The notes under the pieces are model-generated. The model did no database searches. It saw only the letters and a list, made by a program, of their open reading frames with translations, and had not been told where the DNA came from. Shown here in pieces: positions 10,060 to 18,079 of a stretch of DNA of 64,000 bases (its first letter is position 1; each line of letters starts with the position of its first letter). Made by a program: the position numbers and the translations under genes. The DNA comes from Chloroflexota bacterium (GTDB taxonomy: Bacteria > Chloroflexota > Dormibacteria > Dormibacterales > Dormibacteraceae), in contig VBGP01000012.1 of assembly GCA_005880795.1 (NCBI GenBank), forward strand, positions 1-64,000. The letters run 5' to 3'.

Positions 10060-10664
10060 CGACGACGTTTGCGCCGCCTGGCTCCGCCCTGGTTCTGTCC
10101 GAGACGCTCCGGCAGGTGGGCGTTGATCTCCCACACGACGGCGTCCGCGTCGGGCACGGGAATGGCGATGGTGTCCTCGTACATCAAACGGCCGCGAAAG
10201 ATTCCGAGGCGTTTCTTGATCGCCGCAAGCTGCGTTTCGTCGCCCCGGATCCTGAGAAAGACCGCGGGCTTGTCGATGTGCTGCTTCATGATCGGCGCGA
10301 TCATTCGACTCCGGCGCTCCTGGAAATGCTGGCGGAGGGGAAGCGCCTTGACCGACTTGATCGAGTCGTAGTCGATGACCACGTTCGACATGACGCTCGA
10401 GATCTTCACGCCACCGTCGAGCACCCGCACATCGCTCCTCTGCCTGAAGATGAGGACTGCTCCGCCGAGCAGGATGCCGACCGGGATGTAGACCGTCCAC
10501 ACGGCAAAACCTGCCGAAAAGAGCTGATGCTGATAGATCGAGAGGCCCGTCGCGATCACACCCACGGCGAGCAGCATGCCCGCGAAGAAACGCTGCTGCA
10601 TCCAGAGGTGATGCGCGTACAGGTTCTGATGCCTGGAGGGTCGTGAGGGGGCTTCGGTGCTCAT
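10056..10664 (-). CDS. membrane protein with PH-like domain
   Basis: Two TM segments then a PH-like region (VIDYDSIKSVKALPLRQHFQERR); overlaps the next gene start by 4 bp. Confidence 0.5.
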   Translation of the reverse strand: MSTEAPSRPSRHQNLYAHHLWMQQRFFAGMLLAVGVIATGLSIYQHQLFSAGFAVWTVYIPVGILLGGAVLIFRQRSDVRVLDGGVKISSVMSNVVIDYDSIKSVKALPLRQHFQERRSRMIAPIMKQHIDKPAVFLRIRGDETQLAAIKKRLGIFRGRLMYEDTIAIPVPDADAVVWEINAHLPERLGQNQGGARRRKRRR

Positions 10665-10689
10665 CGGACTACTGATTATCCGGTAGCGA

Positions 10690-12165
10690 CTATTCAGGTA
10701 GCTCCCAGGCGCGGCTGCGTTCTACGGCCCGGCGCCATCGCGACTGCATGGCGTCCGCCTGGTCGCGGGACATCCGCGGCTCGAACTCGCGGTCCAGTTT
10801 CCAGAGCTGCGCGAGGTCGGCGTCAGACCAGACACCGGCGCCAAGGCCGGCCAGGAAGGCAGCTCCCAAAGCGGTCGTCTCGGTCTGGCGGGGCCGGCGC
10901 ACCGGAATGCCCAGCAGGTCGGCCTGGAGCTGGCACAGCACGTCCATCACGGCGGCCCCGCCGTCGACGCGCAGCTCTTTCAGTGGCTGTCCGGTGTCGT
11001 GCTGCATCGCCTCTACGACGTCGCGCGTCTGATACGCCATGGCTTCGACCGCGGCACGAACGATGTGGGCGCGTGTGCTGCCGCGCGTGAGGCCCACGAG
11101 CGTGCCGCGCGCGTACGGATCCCAGTAGGGCGCACCGAGGCCCACGAAGGCCGGCACGAGGAACACACCGCCCGCGTCGGGCACAGACGAAGCCAGAGGG
11201 CCCGCCTCCGCCGCGCTGGAGATGATGCCGAGGCCGTCGCGCAGCCACTGCAGCGCGGCGCCGGTGACGAAGATGGCCCCTTCAAGCGCATAGCTCAGCC
11301 CGCCCTCACGACGCCACGCGACCGTGGTCAGCATTCCCGACGCCGAGATGACCCGGTGCGAGCCCGTCTGCATCAGGACGAATGAGCCGGTGCCGTAGGT
11401 GTTCTTCGCCATGCCGTTGGTCGTGCAAGCCTGGCCGAAGAGAGCGGCCTGCTGGTCGCCCGCCACCCCGGCGATCGGCGCCATGATCCCGCCCAGTGAC
11501 TGCGCAGACGATATGCGGCCGCACGAGTCGACGACCCGAGGCAGGTTGCGGAGCGAGACGCCGAACAACTCGGCCATCTCCTCGCTCCATGCGCCGAGAC
11601 CGATGTCGAACAGGAGGGTTCGCGACGCGTTCGATGCATCGGTTACGTGGTCGGCGCCTCCCGAGAGCCGAGCGATCAACCACGAGTCGACTGTGCCCAC
11701 CGCCGCATCGCTCGCGCCGTCGATGTTCTTGAGCGCCCACGCGAGCTTGGTGGCCGTGAAGTAGGGGTCGAGGACCAGGCCGGTGACGTCACGGACGCGC
11801 GGTTCATGCCCGGCCGCCCGCAGCCGAGCACATTCATCGGCCGTGCGCCGGTCCTGCCAGACGATTGCGGGCGCGATCGGCTCGAGGGTGTCGCGATCCC
11901 ATAAGACGAGGGTCTCGCGCTGATTCGTGATCCCAACGGCCCTCACGTCGCGCGCGCCTGCGCCCGCGGCCTCCAACGCAAGCTTCGCGCTCGCCTGCAC
12001 GGCGGACCAGATCTCGTTGGGGTCGTGCTCGACCCAACCGGGCCGCGGGTAGTGCTGGGTGATCTCCTCGTAGCCCTTGCCGCGAACCTCACCATCCATC
12101 CCAACGGCAACGGCCGTCGCCCCGGAGGTTCCTTCGTCGAGGCTGAGAACTACTGGGTGTGCCAG
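10690..12165 (-). CDS. glpK: glycerol kinase
   Basis: LSLDEGTSGATAVAVG, GITNQRETLVLWDRDTLEPIAPAIVWQDRRTADEC, RVDGGAAVMDVLCQLQADLLGIPVRRP. Start approximate, overlapping the larE end. Confidence 0.9.
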   Translation of the reverse strand: MAHPVVLSLDEGTSGATAVAVGMDGEVRGKGYEEITQHYPRPGWVEHDPNEIWSAVQASAKLALEAAGAGARDVRAVGITNQRETLVLWDRDTLEPIAPAIVWQDRRTADECARLRAAGHEPRVRDVTGLVLDPYFTATKLAWALKNIDGASDAAVGTVDSWLIARLSGGADHVTDASNASRTLLFDIGLGAWSEEMAELFGVSLRNLPRVVDSCGRISSAQSLGGIMAPIAGVAGDQQAALFGQACTTNGMAKNTYGTGSFVLMQTGSHRVISASGMLTTVAWRREGGLSYALEGAIFVTGAALQWLRDGLGIISSAAEAGPLASSVPDAGGVFLVPAFVGLGAPYWDPYARGTLVGLTRGSTRAHIVRAAVEAMAYQTRDVVEAMQHDTGQPLKELRVDGGAAVMDVLCQLQADLLGIPVRRPRQTETTALGAAFLAGLGAGVWSDADLAQLWKLDREFEPRMSRDQADAMQSRWRRAVERSRAWELPE

Positions 12166-12971
12166 GTTCGGTTCAGCCGCCCGGTTTCGTATCCCTCGAG
12201 GTCGGCGGCAACGAACTTGTAGCCCGCTTGCCGCACGGCATCCGTCACACGCTCCCGCTGCTCGAGGAGTCGCGCGATATCCGTCTGGTCGACCTCGATC
12301 CGCGCTACGTCGCCGTGGTGGCGAACCCGCACCTGTTTGAACCCGAGGGCCTTGAGCGCGTCCTCCGCGGCCTCGATCTGCCGCAGCGCCGCCACGGTCA
12401 CCGGCGTGCCGTGAGGGATACGAGAGGAGAGGCAGGCAAACGACGGTTTGTTCCAGTTGGCCAGGCCGAGGGCGCGTGCCGCGGCGCGGATCTCGGACTT
12501 GGCCATGCCCGCCTCGAGCAGCGGGAAACGCACGCCGCGGCGCACCGCGGAGCCATGTCCGGGCCGGTGGTCGCCCGCGTCGTCGGCGGTCGCCCCATAC
12601 GCGAGATGCGCGAGACCCAGCTCGCGCTGAACCGGCTCCAGCGTGTCGAAGAGCTCTTCCTTGCAGTGAAAGCACCGGTCGGGATTGTTCCGCGCGTAAG
12701 CCTCGAGCTCGACCTCGTCAGTCGTGACCTCGACCACACGCGCCCCCATGTCGCGAGCCATCTCACGCGCCGCCGCCTGCTCCGACTCGGGATACGCAGG
12801 CGAGCTAGCCAGCACGGCCACTGCGCTCTCGCCCAGCTCGTCCATTGCAAGCTTCAGAAGGAGGGTCGAGTCGACTCCGCCCGAGTACGCGACAAGCACC
12901 GAGCCCAGGTCGCGCACGATGCCGCGCGCCGACTTCAGTCGAATCGCGTCAAACGAGTCGAGCTGGATCAC
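12150..12971 (-). CDS. larE: ATP-dependent sacrificial sulfur transferase LarE-like
   Basis: VLVAYSGGVDSTLLLKLA PP-loop, NPDRCFHCKEELFDTL, FACLSSRIPHGTPVT. Confidence 0.85.
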   Translation of the reverse strand: MIQLDSFDAIRLKSARGIVRDLGSVLVAYSGGVDSTLLLKLAMDELGESAVAVLASSPAYPESEQAAAREMARDMGARVVEVTTDEVELEAYARNNPDRCFHCKEELFDTLEPVQRELGLAHLAYGATADDAGDHRPGHGSAVRRGVRFPLLEAGMAKSEIRAAARALGLANWNKPSFACLSSRIPHGTPVTVAALRQIEAAEDALKALGFKQVRVRHHGDVARIEVDQTDIARLLEQRERVTDAVRQAGYKFVAADLEGYETGRLNRTWHTQ

Positions 12972-12983
12972 TCCAGCACGAGA

Positions 12984-13829
12984 TTAGCTCGCGCGGGCTT
13001 CGGAAGGCTCCATCGCGGGAGTGCCGCACCACGCCTCGTAGTCGATGAGCGAATCGACCGTCGGGTTCTCACCGCACAGCGGGCAGGCCTTGTTCTGACG
13101 CAGCTTGAGCTCGCGGAACGTCATGTCTTCGCCTTCGAACAGCAAGTAGCGGCCGATCATCGGGCGCCCGATGTCGAGCAGGTACTTGATCGTCTCGAAC
13201 GCCATCATGCTGCCGATGATCCCAGGCAGCACGCCGAACACGCCGGCCTCGGCGCAGCTCTGCACGCTGCCTGGAGGTGGCGGCTCGGGGAACAGGCAGC
13301 GGTAGCAACCCGTGCCCTTGGCCGAGTCGAACAACGCCAGCCGGCCTTCGAAACGGAAGATGCTGCCGTGCACCAGCGGCTTGGCGAGGAAGTGCGCCGC
13401 GTCGTTGGCCAGGTAGCGGGTGGGGAAGTTGTCAGTGCCGTCCACGATCACGTCGTAGGGCGCAAAGATCCGCATCGCGGTCTCGGAGTTCAGATGCTCG
13501 TTGATCGGGACCACCTCGACGTCAGGGTTCAGGTTGCGGAGCGTCTCGGCGGCTGACTCGACCTTGGGCCGGCCAATGTCGTCGTGGCCGTGCAGAAGCT
13601 GGCGCTGAAGGTTGGAGGCGTCGACCACGTCGAAGTCGACGATGCCAATCTTGCCGACTCCGGCCGCCGCGAGGTACATGGCGGCAGGTGAACCCAGCCC
13701 GCCGGCGCCCAGGAGCAGCACGCTCGAGTTGAGCAGCTTGCGCTGGCCGGCGCCGCCGACCTCGGGCAAAATGAGGTGGCGAGCGTAGCGGGCGACCTGG
13801 TCTGGGGTGAAGCTTCGGGTTTGAGCCAT
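12984..13829 (-). CDS. HesA/MoeB/ThiF family adenylyltransferase
   Basis: RYARHLILPEVGGAGQRKLLNSSVLLLGAGGLGSPAAMYLAAAGVG, VDGTDNFPTRYLANDAA, GCYRCLFPEPP. Confidence 0.9.
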   Translation of the reverse strand: MAQTRSFTPDQVARYARHLILPEVGGAGQRKLLNSSVLLLGAGGLGSPAAMYLAAAGVGKIGIVDFDVVDASNLQRQLLHGHDDIGRPKVESAAETLRNLNPDVEVVPINEHLNSETAMRIFAPYDVIVDGTDNFPTRYLANDAAHFLAKPLVHGSIFRFEGRLALFDSAKGTGCYRCLFPEPPPPGSVQSCAEAGVFGVLPGIIGSMMAFETIKYLLDIGRPMIGRYLLFEGEDMTFRELKLRQNKACPLCGENPTVDSLIDYEAWCGTPAMEPSEARAS

Positions 13830-13881
13830 CTGCTAGGACTATACCCAGGGCCGGTTGGCGGTTATTCCTATGAGACCTGCT

Positions 13882-14039
13882 GGGAGCCCTCGGCGAGCGA
13901 TTCGGCGCCGAGGTGGTCCAGCTGCAAGGCGCGGCCGAGCACCGCAGCGAGCGCATCCGTTGATGCGTGAGCGAGGAGCGGAGGCCGCAACGCAGCAGAT
14001 GGGCCGCATTCGGCGTCGAAGCGCCGTCGAGGGTCTCCC
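13882..14039. repeat. long-hairpin dispersed repeat, copy A (~158 bp)
   Basis: Recognisably homologous to 63394-63552 over its full length; ends GGGAGCCCTCG / CGAGGGTCTCCC are inverted repeats; arms pair inward to central CGCAT-ccgttg-ATGCG. Confidence 0.8.
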
Positions 14040-14066
14040 GGCGGGTCTCATATAGTGGGGAGGCCG

Positions 14067-14954
14067 ATGGAAACTGAATATCTCGATGAAGAGGCGGTGA
14101 TCTCCCTCTACAACAAGGTCCGGACCGGCAAGAAGACCTGGCCGACCGGTATCTGGACCTCTCCCGCCGCCCTCCAGTACGCGGTCACGGTGTTCGATTA
14201 CTGGATCCACAACGTGATGGGCTGGAAGGGTTGGCCCGACGCCCGCGGCAAGGTCACCCCCGCCCTGCTGGAGGAGCACCGCCTGGCGGACCTCGTCGAG
14301 AGCGTCTTCGTGCCCGAGTTCGGCGATGACTGGCTGGACTTCGAGGTCGTGCTCAACGAGAGCATGCGGCTGTCGGAGGACGAGGGCTGGTCGCCTGACC
14401 TTTCAGACCGCCAGGAGCGCGTCGAGGCCGCGTTCGAGCACGCTTTCGAGAAGCTGATCGGGTCGCCCAAACAGCAGCCGAAGCTGCTCCCGACCTACCA
14501 CCGCTTTCGCAATCACCTGCTGCGCATGTGGAGCGCTTTCCAGGAGGCGCAGGCCGAGCACGACAAGGCGGAGCGCGAGTCGGCCGAGCGTTTCTGGGCG
14601 CAGCTGCGTTTGGTGAGGAGCAGCCGCGGCCAGGCGGCCGAGGCGTGGTCGATCGTCAACAGCGACGACGAACGGCGCGGCGAGGTGGTGGTGGTCTGGG
14701 GCGAGCCCCATCCGTATTGCGTCGTCGTGCTGGACGACGATGTGGAGGCCGGCGGGTGGGAGCAGGTCATCTACCGGCTCGAGCAGGAGATCCTCGTCGA
14801 GGAGCCGGGCGTGGTCAGCTACGCGGTCTGGCAGAAAGGATTCGTCGGCGAGTACTACCGCTGCGCGGATTGCGGCGAGCTGCACAGCCAGTTCGACGAA
14901 GACACAAGCAACGGCCTACGCCTGGACGACCTGGAGCCGCCAGAAGAGAAATAG
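14067..14954 (+). CDS. hypothetical protein with C-terminal zinc-knuckle-like CADCGELH motif
   Basis: METEYLDEEAVISLYNKVRTGKKTWPTGIWTSPAALQYAV...; SD GGGGAGG; no family recognised. Confidence 0.75.
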   Translation: METEYLDEEAVISLYNKVRTGKKTWPTGIWTSPAALQYAVTVFDYWIHNVMGWKGWPDARGKVTPALLEEHRLADLVESVFVPEFGDDWLDFEVVLNESMRLSEDEGWSPDLSDRQERVEAAFEHAFEKLIGSPKQQPKLLPTYHRFRNHLLRMWSAFQEAQAEHDKAERESAERFWAQLRLVRSSRGQAAEAWSIVNSDDERRGEVVVVWGEPHPYCVVVLDDDVEAGGWEQVIYRLEQEILVEEPGVVSYAVWQKGFVGEYYRCADCGELHSQFDEDTSNGLRLDDLEPPEEK

Positions 14955-14962
14955 ATTGTTGT

Positions 14963-15014
14963 TTCACCTCCCCGCTAGCCGGGGAGGTCGGCGGCGAAGC
15001 CGCCGGGTGGGGAG
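14963..15014. repeat. double-hairpin repeat (TSPLAGEV-encoding family), copy 1, between convergent genes
   Basis: TTCACCTCCCCGCTAGCCGGGGAGGTCGGCGGCGAAGCCGCCGGGTGGGGAG; near-identical to the reverse complement of 41201-41250; two hairpins (CCTCCCCG/CGGGGAGG and CGGCGGC/GCCGCCG). Confidence 0.85.
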
Positions 15015-15026
15015 TCGCAAACCCTT

Positions 15027-17270
15027 TCATTCGACCGTCAGCGAGAAATTCCTCCCCTCCCACCCCGTCATGTAGTGAGCGGTCCAGGAGAACTCCGCCC
15101 CGGCAGCAAGCCTGTTGCACGGAACATCGGCAATCCACACCCCAAGCGTCGTGTCCGAAGCGTCGAGCTCGATGTGCGACTGCCAGCCGTCGAACGTGTA
15201 GTGCACTGATGCGGGTCGAGGCAGCTGAACGCGCAGCCGTCTACCCGCCGCAATGCGCGTGATCTGGTGCTTGTGCGACCAAACATAGGCAGGCTCGAGC
15301 GCCGGCCCTTCGGTGTAGCGCCGCCGAGCGGGGGTCACGATGTCGGGGAAGCCGGCGAGGGCGATCGTGACCAGGAGCTCGAGGTATTCAGCGTGCGCCC
15401 AGCCGAGCGGACACGCAGATCCATTTGGCTTGCCGAACTGGAGGCGCTGACCAGGCAGGTCGGGCCCGTCCCAGAGCTGCTCGGGTAACGCCAGACCCTG
15501 GCCTGCGAATCCCTCCAGAGTCCGCACCAGCTCCGCCGCGGGCAGGCCCATGGAGAAGAAGTGCCTCGCCCGCTCGCCGGTCAGAACTGGCCACGCTCGG
15601 CCGCGGCCCCTGCCATCCCACGGCGCACCGTCCTCTTGCTCCCCGTACTGGTCGCCGACGTAACGCCGCCAGCTGGGTCCGGCGGGAAGGCTGACCTTGA
15701 GCGACGTATCGACGCCCTGCAGGCTGCGCAGCACGCGGTCGTCCTTGGGCCGGCGGAGGCCGTACCGAACCAGCTCGAGAAATTCGGGAGCGATCGCGCC
15801 CTCGGCCGGACGCCGATCGGGATCTGAAGCGAGGCGGACGTACTGTCCGTTGGGCATCGAGCACCAGGACTCGACCCGGTCGTTCCAGTAATCGGCCACG
15901 GAGCGGAGATGGCTCGCGGCGACATGCTCACCCGCATCATTCGCGAACTCCGACGCGACGACGAGCGCCGCTATGCAGGTCGCGAGGGTCGAAGGGGAGA
16001 GCCCACCCGCGTCCTCCCATCGGTCGAGCTGCGTGGACGGACCGTCGCGGATGATGAACTGCGCCGCCGGTCGCACCATCGTCGGGTAGGGGTCGTGGTC
16101 GAGGCATCCGGCGACGCCGAGTCGCCACGCAAGGAGGATGGGCAGGGCGACCTGGTCGAGCTCGGTCGACTGCCAATGCGGAGTGCCGTCGAGAAACCAG
16201 TTCTGATACCAGCCTCCGTCGGGGCGCTGCTGCGACTGGAGGTGTCGGAATGCGCGGAGTGCCGCATCGCTGTCACCCGCATCAAGCAACGCGGTTGCGA
16301 TGCGACAGAGGTCTCGCGGCCAAACCAGGTGATAGACGTGGTTGCCGTCGTGGATGGTCTCGCCCCATGGGGCGGCCGGCGCGGCGATGAACGCGCCCGC
16401 GTGCGACTTGTCCTCGAGACAGTGGAGCAGCGCGAATGAGGCGCGAGCCAGGTTGCCCTCGTCACCGCTGACCTTGCCGAGAGCTTGTGGAATCTCTGGT
16501 TGCGCGCGCCACGCGCGTTCGAATGTCTGGCGCACGGTGCCGGCGCCCTTTTGCAATGCGGCGCGGGCCACCTCCTCCGCGTCAGCGCGGGAATGCGCAA
16601 ATCCGATCGCCAGCTGAAAGGACCCGGCGCGGACGCCGATCTCGCCGCCGACCGCCACGTTGCCAGGGCCCGCCCGGTCATACAGGTGGGTCAGCTGGCC
16701 GTCGGCATCGCTGAGGTCGATATGGATGTCGGAGCTGCGGAAGTACCCGACCGTGGCCCGGCTGAAGGGACCGACGATGCAGATCCAGATGTCCTGCTGT
16801 TGCAGCAGGAGGGCCGGCGGATGAGTGTCGATTACGCTGCCGAAATTTCCGTCGGTGCCAGGCTGCCAGTGGGCGGAGGCCTGCAGGTAGAGGCGCAGGT
16901 CGGGGAGCTCGGGGGTGAAGGTTGCCGCCAGCAGCAGAGCGTTTTCCTCGGGGTCGGAGAAGAATTCCTTGGTCAGCCGGTATTCGTGGTGAGTCGTCTC
17001 GACGCGGAAGGCCGGCACGCCTGGGCTGAGCCAGCTGACGGCATGCTGGCCGTCGGCCGAATCGTCAACCGGCGGCGCGCCGCCGGCGGAGACGAAAAAA
17101 CGAAGCTCGTGGAGGGCGACATGGTCGAGAAAAGGGAAAAAGACCTCGCTGAGCGAGCCGTCTGCCAGCGTGTACCAGACTTTGCTCCTCGGACCGGGCG
17201 CCGTACCGAACGCCATCTTGCGTCCAGGCCCCCACATCGGGGGCGCGCCTGGTCCGCCGGGGGCTTCCAT
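15027..17270 (-). CDS. glycoside hydrolase family 15 protein (glucoamylase-like)
   Basis: N-terminal GPGRKMAFGTAPGPRSKVWYTLADGSLSEVFFP and IHDGNHVYHLVWPRDLCRIATALL, RPDGGWYQNWFLDGTPHWQSTELDQVALPILLAWRLG. Confidence 0.9.
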   Translation of the reverse strand: MEAPGGPGAPPMWGPGRKMAFGTAPGPRSKVWYTLADGSLSEVFFPFLDHVALHELRFFVSAGGAPPVDDSADGQHAVSWLSPGVPAFRVETTHHEYRLTKEFFSDPEENALLLAATFTPELPDLRLYLQASAHWQPGTDGNFGSVIDTHPPALLLQQQDIWICIVGPFSRATVGYFRSSDIHIDLSDADGQLTHLYDRAGPGNVAVGGEIGVRAGSFQLAIGFAHSRADAEEVARAALQKGAGTVRQTFERAWRAQPEIPQALGKVSGDEGNLARASFALLHCLEDKSHAGAFIAAPAAPWGETIHDGNHVYHLVWPRDLCRIATALLDAGDSDAALRAFRHLQSQQRPDGGWYQNWFLDGTPHWQSTELDQVALPILLAWRLGVAGCLDHDPYPTMVRPAAQFIIRDGPSTQLDRWEDAGGLSPSTLATCIAALVVASEFANDAGEHVAASHLRSVADYWNDRVESWCSMPNGQYVRLASDPDRRPAEGAIAPEFLELVRYGLRRPKDDRVLRSLQGVDTSLKVSLPAGPSWRRYVGDQYGEQEDGAPWDGRGRGRAWPVLTGERARHFFSMGLPAAELVRTLEGFAGQGLALPEQLWDGPDLPGQRLQFGKPNGSACPLGWAHAEYLELLVTIALAGFPDIVTPARRRYTEGPALEPAYVWSHKHQITRIAAGRRLRVQLPRPASVHYTFDGWQSHIELDASDTTLGVWIADVPCNRLAAGAEFSWTAHYMTGWEGRNFSLTVE

Positions 17271-17330
17271 CGGATGCTAAGTATGGAGAGACCATGGGCT
17301 CGATAGAATCGAGCGGCGGTCCGCCTTGTC

Positions 17331-17423
17331 GGGGAGGTGGCTGAGTGGCCGAAAGCACCCGCCTGCTAAGCGGGTAGGGGGTGTAAAGCTCCCTCGAGGG
17401 TTCGAATCCCTCCCTTCCCGCCA
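17331..17423 (+). tRNA. tRNA-Ser(GCT)
   Basis: Acceptor GGGGAGG/CCTTCCC, long variable arm, anticodon loop CTGCTAA (GCT), T-arm GAGGGTTCGAATCCCTC, G discriminator and encoded CCA. Confidence 0.95.
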
Positions 17424-17917
17424 TTCCGAGGGGGACGCGCAGCCGCGACTGTGCACTCTGTTCGGTATCCGATGCGTGCGATACCTAACAGACCGCACAT
17501 CCGGCGATCGGGGTCAGGTCGACGCGTAGCCTGAACCAAGTTGTACAAGCGCGCGGTGGCGTATAGGGCGAGCAGGACACCGATCGCGAAGAACGCCCAA
17601 GACCAACGCTTTACCGCGGCGACAATCACCGCCATCGCGATCGCGACGGTTAGGACCGTGCGGCCGTATATGTCGAGCGACTCCAGCAGGACGTCATGCA
17701 GCGAGCCTGGCGCCGGGAGCGGCCACCCCCACCAATGGACTTGCGGACCTCCCGGGTTGACCATGTTGTCCCACCAGTTCCATGCCGAGGCTACCCAGTA
17801 CGGATAGCTCACGGAATAAAGGACCTGGGCCATGGCGAGGGCGATCACGGCGACCTGCAACGGCCTGGTCCAGGATGTTGCGCTGCGCACCATTCGCGTA
17901 GCGTTCACATTAGCCAT
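17366..17917 (-). CDS. hypothetical membrane protein; C-terminus runs antisense into tRNA-Ser
   Basis: TM-rich 183 aa ORF with SD GGAGG; last residues (GGIRTLEGALHPLPA) are the antisense of the tRNA. Confidence 0.5.
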   Translation of the reverse strand: MANVNATRMVRSATSWTRPLQVAVIALAMAQVLYSVSYPYWVASAWNWWDNMVNPGGPQVHWWGWPLPAPGSLHDVLLESLDIYGRTVLTVAIAMAVIVAAVKRWSWAFFAIGVLLALYATARLYNLVQATRRPDPDRRMCGLLGIARIGYRTECTVAAARPPRNGGKGGIRTLEGALHPLPA

Positions 17918-17957
17918 CGGTGCCTCCGTTTAACCGAGTGCGCTCTCCCAATCCCCG

Positions 17958-18016
17958 GATAGTCCGGACTATCGAGAACTTCCCGCGGTCCGATGCACGG
18001 ATAGTCCGGAGTATCC
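17958..18016. promoter_or_regulatory. tandem palindromic operator candidate in divergent promoter region
   Basis: Perfect 16-bp palindrome GATAGTCCGGACTATC (17958-17973) and near-palindrome GGATAGTCCGGAGTATCC (17999-18016), centres 42 bp apart. Confidence 0.6.
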
Positions 18017-18079
18017 GACGCACTAGGGCGAGCTTTAGGGCCAAATCGCTCAGAAAGGCCTCCCGGTAGACTGCGGATC

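Noticed and set aside
10060-10500. N-terminal extension of the PMT-like ORF
   Set aside because: Extension is Arg/Gly-rich shadow of the overlapping upstream gene; GTG at 10059 overlaps the upstream stop as expected.
13882-14039. Small proteins encoded by the long-hairpin repeat (e.g. MRSLRCSAAP...)
   Set aside because: The similar peptides at both loci are explained by nucleotide homology of the repeat; no SD, composition atypical, and changes track base pairing rather than codons.
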